NCBI GenBank assembly: GCA_013823325.1
Contig: PNLY01000036.1
Location: 1 to 47,849 of the forward strand
Source of the DNA: Methylobacterium sp.
GTDB taxonomy: Bacteria > Pseudomonadota > Alphaproteobacteria > Rhizobiales > Beijerinckiaceae
DNA length: 47,849 nucleotides
Direction of reading: 5' to 3'
Shown: piece after piece, positions 44,912-47,849 of the stretch
Position numbering within the stretch: the first letter of the stretch is position 1
How the letters are laid out: every line of letters begins with the position of its first letter
Translations under genes and position numbers: made by a program
The notes under the pieces: generated by a model
What the model saw: the letters and a program-made list of their open reading frames with translations, nothing else
Databases searched by the model: none
What the model was told of the DNA's origin: nothing

Positions 44912-44932
44912 GGCGGCGCTCAGAGCGCCGCC
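44912..44932 (-). other. Intra-operon stem-loop 3' of the binding-protein gene
   Basis: GGCGGCGCT (44912-44920), loop CAG, AGCGCCGCC (44924-44932): a perfect 9-bp GC stem in the 84-bp gap between the binding-protein stop and the permease start. No T run follows on the minus strand. It may protect the upstream binding-protein mRNA or cause partial termination. Confidence 0.65.
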
Positions 44933-44975
44933 TCACGATGACAACCGAGTGTGCTTCAGTGCGCCGGGGGCGATC

Positions 44976-45731
44976 TCACTCGAGGCCCCATTTGCCGAGG
45001 ATCTTGGTGAGGCTGCCATCGGCCTTGAGCTTGGCGAGGGCCGTGTTGACCTTCTTCAGGAGCTCGCCGTCGCTCTTGCGCACGCCGATGCCGACCGAGC
45101 CGGTGAACATCGGCTGATAGGACTTCACCAGCCGGACCTGCGGGAACAGGCCCTGCTGCAGATTGTAGGCGACGATCGGCCCATCGGCGAAGCCGGCCTG
45201 GATGCGGCCGGCGTTCACATCGGCGAGGATGTCGGGAATGGTCTTGTAGATCTTGACCTCGGAGACGATGCCGCCCTTCTGCAGCGGCTCGACATAAGCG
45301 GTGCCGACCTGGGCACCGACGACATAGCCCTTGAGCTCGTCGACGGACTTGTAGTCCTTGCTGTCCGACTTCGGCACCATCAGGCCTTCGCCATAGGTGT
45401 AGATCGGGTCGGAGAAGTCGATCGCCTCCTTGCGCGCCGGGGTGATGTACATGGCGGCGGCGATCAGATCGATCTTGTTGCTGGTCAGGCCGGCGATCAG
45501 CGTGGAGAACTGCATGCCCTCGACCTCGACCTTGAAACCGGCCTCCTTGCCGACCTCCTTGATCAGGTCGACCATCACGCCTTCGATGGTGCTGGTCTTG
45601 GTGTCCAAGAAGGTGAAGGGAATACCCGTCGGCGTCGAGCCGACCTTGAGGACGGACTGGGCGGCGGCCGGCGAGACGGCCGCAGCGACGGCGCCTCCGG
45701 CCAGCAGGGTCAGGAAGGTCCGGCGTTCCAT
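44976..45731 (-). CDS. Amino acid/polyamine ABC substrate-binding protein
   Basis: 251-residue periplasmic binding protein of the family-3 type. The signal MERRTFLTLLAGGAVAAAVSPAAAQS has a twin-arginine motif (RRTFLTLL), so Tat export is possible. Core: LKVGSTPTGIPFTFLDTKTSTIEGVMVDLIKEVGKEAG, SNKIDLIAAAMYITPARKEAIDFSDPIYTYGEGLMV and GYVVGAQVGTAYVE. First gene of the minus-strand operon with permease, ATPase and the FAD oxidoreductase, read from the promoter with the XRE-cupin sites. Confidence 0.93.
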   Translation of the reverse strand: MERRTFLTLLAGGAVAAAVSPAAAQSVLKVGSTPTGIPFTFLDTKTSTIEGVMVDLIKEVGKEAGFKVEVEGMQFSTLIAGLTSNKIDLIAAAMYITPARKEAIDFSDPIYTYGEGLMVPKSDSKDYKSVDELKGYVVGAQVGTAYVEPLQKGGIVSEVKIYKTIPDILADVNAGRIQAGFADGPIVAYNLQQGLFPQVRLVKSYQPMFTGSVGIGVRKSDGELLKKVNTALAKLKADGSLTKILGKWGLE

Positions 45732-45782
45732 GGCATTGTCCCCTCATTTGCCTGTACGCCCGATCAGGCGTCGGCTCGAATT

Positions 45783-45848
45783 TTCATGAGCATGAAGATA
45801 CGAGCATAGAGCGGCCTTGCCGGCAAGCGATTTTCATGCACATGAAAA
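45783..45848. promoter_or_regulatory. Paired palindromic operators in the divergent promoter
   Basis: TTTTCATGCACATGAAAA (45831-45848) is a perfect 8-2-8 palindrome. TTCATGAGCATGAA (45783-45796) is a 6-2-6 version of the same motif. The centres are 50 bp apart. They lie between the divergent binding-protein and XRE-cupin genes, and the second site ends 19 bp before the regulator's ATG, so this protein is the likely ligand and autoregulation is likely. No other regulator is encoded nearby. Confidence 0.82.
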
Positions 45849-45867
45849 AGACGAAGAAGGAATCGCG

Positions 45868-46455
45868 ATGAGCCTGCCTGCCGCCGACTTGCCGCATCTG
45901 CATGTCGACCGCGAGATCGGGGCGCGGCTGCGCCTGCTCCGGCGCGCGCGCCGGCTCTCGCTGGAGGAGCTTGCGGGCCGCACCGGTCTCTCGATCGGCT
46001 TCCTCAGCCAGATCGAGCGCGGCCTGTCCTCGCCGACGCTGCGCGTGCTCGCCGCCGTCGCGGACGCGCTCGGGGTCGCGATCTCGGACCTGTTCCCAGC
46101 CGATGCGCGCCAGGCCGACCCGACCGCCACCATCGTCCGCCAGGCCGATCGCGGCGAATTGCAGCTCTGGCGCTCAGGCATCCGCAAGCAATTGCTCACC
46201 CCGCAGGCGGAGGGCTCCAAGCTCAACCTCTATCTGGTCGAGATGGAGCCCGGCGCCAGCACCGGCGACGAGCACTACATCCACAATGGCGAGGAGGCCG
46301 GCCTCGTGCTCGGCGGCACGATGCTGCTCAATGTCGAGAACGAGAGCTGGATCATGCGCGAGGGCGACAGCTTCCGCTTCCTGTCCTCGCGGCCGCATCG
46401 CTTCGCCAATCAGCATGACGGCGTCACCCGCGTGCTCTGGGTCAACTGCCTGTAG
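45868..46455 (+). CDS. XRE-cupin transcriptional regulator (PuuR-like)
   Basis: 195-residue DNA-binding protein. HTH_3 domain at about 13-68 (IGARLRLLRRARRLSLEELAGRTGLSIGFLSQIERGLSSPTLRVLAAVADALG), then a cupin_2 domain at about 110-190 (KLNLYLVEMEPGASTGDEHYIHNGEEAGLVLGGTMLLNVENESWIMREGDSFRF). Start ATG 45868, with GAAGAAGGA upstream; the longer frame would run through the operator. This architecture typically represses amino acid or polyamine catabolism genes and senses a small ligand in the cupin. It is divergent from the ABC/FAD operon. Confidence 0.92.
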   Translation: MSLPAADLPHLHVDREIGARLRLLRRARRLSLEELAGRTGLSIGFLSQIERGLSSPTLRVLAAVADALGVAISDLFPADARQADPTATIVRQADRGELQLWRSGIRKQLLTPQAEGSKLNLYLVEMEPGASTGDEHYIHNGEEAGLVLGGTMLLNVENESWIMREGDSFRFLSSRPHRFANQHDGVTRVLWVNCL

Positions 46456-46606
46456 CCGGCATCGCCCTGCGTTTTTCGCATAACAACACTCTTCCCTGAT
46501 AGGCCGTCCTGCGTCTAAGCCAATGCCGCCATGAACAAAGGCGGCTGGACAATGCCGCCTCCCCCGGCACGATCAGCCATGAGGGGAAGCGCAAGGGGAG
46601 GTCGGC

Positions 46607-46780
46607 ATGGCAGGGCACGCCGCCAGCAGGACCATCCCGTTCGGCTCGGAATCCGGGCCGCAGCGGCAGAGCACCTGTGTGATCCAGATCAAGGCGCCGC
46701 TCGCACGCATGTCGAACGATCCAGGTTTCCCTCTCGATCAACTCGCCAGCCTTCCCGCGCAAGAGGACAGACAGCCATGA
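46607..46780 (+). CDS. Small ORF (57 aa), coupled to the hydrolase gene
   Basis: Begins ATG 46607 with a strong ribosome site (AAGGGGAGG, about 46594-46602) and ends with TGA 46778-46780, overlapping the hydrolase ATG (46777) as ATGA. The translation begins MAGHAASRTIPFGSESG and includes QIKAPLARMSNDPGFPLDQL; no domain is recognised, no signal peptide or membrane segment. By hand, 42 of 56 non-stop, non-start codons end in G or C. The alternative in-frame N-terminal extension of the hydrolase over this stretch is Arg-rich shadow-like sequence, which favours the small ORF. Expression is not proven. Confidence 0.6.
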   Translation: MAGHAASRTIPFGSESGPQRQSTCVIQIKAPLARMSNDPGFPLDQLASLPAQEDRQP

Positions 46781-47649
46781 CACAAGCGCGACGGCATCAG
46801 CACGACCAATCCGAGGCGGCACCGGCGAGCGGGACAAGCGGCGGCGCGGTCAGCGGCGAGTTCAGGGTCAAACTGCCGGATGGCGCCGTGCTGCGGGCGC
46901 TGTCGCAGGGCCAGGGCCGCCCCGTACTGCTGGTCAGCGGGCTCGCCGGCAGCATCGCCTTCTGGGACGACAATGCCGCGACGCTCGCCCGTTCCTTTCA
47001 GGTGCTGCGCTTCGACCAGCGCGGCATCGGCGTGAGCGATCGCGGTAGCGCGCCCTGCACGGTCGACCAACTGGCCAAGGATTGCCTCGCCGTGCTCGAT
47101 GCCGCCGGCGTCGAACGCGCCACCGTGCTCGGGCACTCGACCGGCGGCTGCATCGGCCTGTCGCTGGCTCGGCAGGCGCCGGACCGGCTTGACGGGCTGA
47201 TCCTCAGCGGCAGCTGGCTCAAGCAGAACCGCTACATGACCGCGCTGTTCGAGACCCGCCTCGCCATCCTCGACCAGCATCCGCGCGCCTATGCGGCGAG
47301 CGCGGCGCTGATGACCTACCCGCCGACCTGGCTCGAGGCGCATTGGGGCGTCTACGAGACAGCGGTCGCGACGGCCCCGGACACACCGGAGGCGAAGCAG
47401 ATCGTGCGCGAACGCATCGGCGCGCTGCGCGCCTTCGACGCGTCGGGCTGGGCCGGGGAGATCGCCGCGCCGACGCTCATTCTCGGCGCGCGTGACGACA
47501 TGATCGTCCCAGCCTTCCTGCAGGAGGAGCTCGCAGCCGCCATGCCCGGAGCCCGCAAGACCCTGCTCGATAGCGGCGGGCACTACTTTCCGATCTCGCG
47601 CCCCGACGCCTTTACCGCCAATATCGCCGAGTGGATCGGGGCTTTGTGA
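46777..47649 (+). CDS. Alpha/beta hydrolase (RutD-like)
   Basis: 290-residue hydrolase. Oxyanion region VSGLAGSIAFWDD near 54-66, FDQRGIGVSD near 79-88, nucleophile elbow LGHSTGGC (Ser121), acid in LGARDDMIVP (about 233-242) and His in SGGHYFP (about 266). Sequence and length look like RutD or 3-oxoadipate enol-lactonase relatives. The start ATG 46777 overlaps the small ORF; residues before about 28 are not part of the fold. Substrate unknown. Confidence 0.85.
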   Translation: MTQARRHQHDQSEAAPASGTSGGAVSGEFRVKLPDGAVLRALSQGQGRPVLLVSGLAGSIAFWDDNAATLARSFQVLRFDQRGIGVSDRGSAPCTVDQLAKDCLAVLDAAGVERATVLGHSTGGCIGLSLARQAPDRLDGLILSGSWLKQNRYMTALFETRLAILDQHPRAYAASAALMTYPPTWLEAHWGVYETAVATAPDTPEAKQIVRERIGALRAFDASGWAGEIAAPTLILGARDDMIVPAFLQEELAAAMPGARKTLLDSGGHYFPISRPDAFTANIAEWIGAL

Positions 47650-47732
47650 TCCCACCGCGACGAACTGCCCTGTATTCAAAGAAACGGGCTGCGCTATCTC
47701 AGAAGGAGTCTAAGCTGAGGAGAGACGACCCG

Positions 47733-47849
47733 ATGAGATTGATCACCAGCGCAACCCTGCTCGCCCTCGCCACAATGGCCGCCTCTGCCGCCTCCGCGCA
47801 GGACATCTCGGCCGGCGAACGCTCCTGGAACAAGTGCCGGGCCTGCCAC
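47733..47849 (+). CDS. c-type cytochrome, truncated by the window edge
   Basis: The first 39 codons are visible. Signal peptide MRLITSATLLALATMAASAASAQ, then DISAGERSWNKCRACH with the haem motif CRACH at the very end of the window. The GAGGAGA ribosome site is at about 47717-47723. Likely a small periplasmic class I cytochrome c; length and 3' end unknown. Confidence 0.85.
   Translation, partial: MRLITSATLLALATMAASAASAQDISAGERSWNKCRACH

Noticed and set aside
46531..46776. N-terminal extension of the hydrolase to 46531
   Set aside because: Arg-rich and low-complexity; the small ORF at 46607 in another frame and the ATG at 46777 explain the region better.

Overview
The window is about 48 kb of GC-rich, densely coding bacterial DNA. 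Intergenic palindromic repeats, alphaproteobacterial-style ABC operons (UgpC-type, Frc-type and GlnQ-type), an ExbB with a long N-terminal extension and strong G/C third-position bias suggest an alphaproteobacterium of the order Hyphomicrobiales (Rhizobiales). A Bosea-like genus is my best guess, but this rests on gene style and remembered repeats, not on a marker gene. No rRNA, tRNA, CRISPR array, transposase or integrase was seen.

Layout. 0.2-4.6 kb: an ornithine cyclodeaminase-like gene, then a ThDP-dependent acetolactate synthase-like gene and an aldehyde dehydrogenase. 4.7-6.9 kb (minus): a SCO copper chaperone, a YafK-type L,D-transpeptidase lipoprotein and a small hypothetical. 6.9-11.3 kb: a Zn/Cd/Pb resistance unit with CzcD-like CDF exporter, LspA and a ZntA/CadA-type P-type ATPase on the minus strand, divergent from a MerR-family regulator. 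The shared promoter carries a classic MerR-family dyad with a 19-bp spacer. 11.3-17.9 kb (plus): a copper acquisition operon, namely a DUF2946-like small protein, TonB-dependent receptor, a small secreted protein, YcnI, YcnJ-like CopC-CopD fusion, a Tat-signal isonitrile-hydratase-like DJ-1/PfpI protein and PCuAC, closed by a strong terminator. 18.0-28.1 kb (plus): a sugar-acid or uronate catabolic operon with DHDPS-family lyase, enolase-superfamily dehydratase, MalEFGK-type ABC transporter, NAD-dependent epimerase/dehydrogenase, an IclR regulator fused to an SMP-30 lactonase, and an SDR. A GlcD-like FAD oxidase follows. 29.9-32.3 kb: exbB-exbD-tonB. 32.3-42.2 kb (minus): a DUF900 hydrolase, SDR, double-GNAT protein, a hypothetical, nucleoside hydrolase, Frc/Rbs-like ABC importer, another SDR and an FGGY kinase, which together look like a pentose or polyol/nucleoside route. 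42.2-45.7 kb (minus): a DAO-family FAD oxidoreductase with an amino acid/polyamine-type ABC importer, divergent from an XRE-cupin regulator; two TTTTCATG-type dyads lie in the shared promoter. 46.6-47.8 kb (plus): an unlisted small ORF overlapping an alpha/beta hydrolase by 4 nt, and the start of a cytochrome c.

Most interesting points: a Tat-signalled isonitrile-hydratase-like enzyme inside a TonB/YcnI/YcnJ/PCuAC copper operon, suggesting isonitrile chalkophore processing; an IclR-lactonase fusion with a matching perfect palindrome at the head of its operon; stem-loops placed 3' of all three substrate-binding-protein genes; and the small ORF at 46607-46780. All functions are inferred by reading the sequence; no database search was run.
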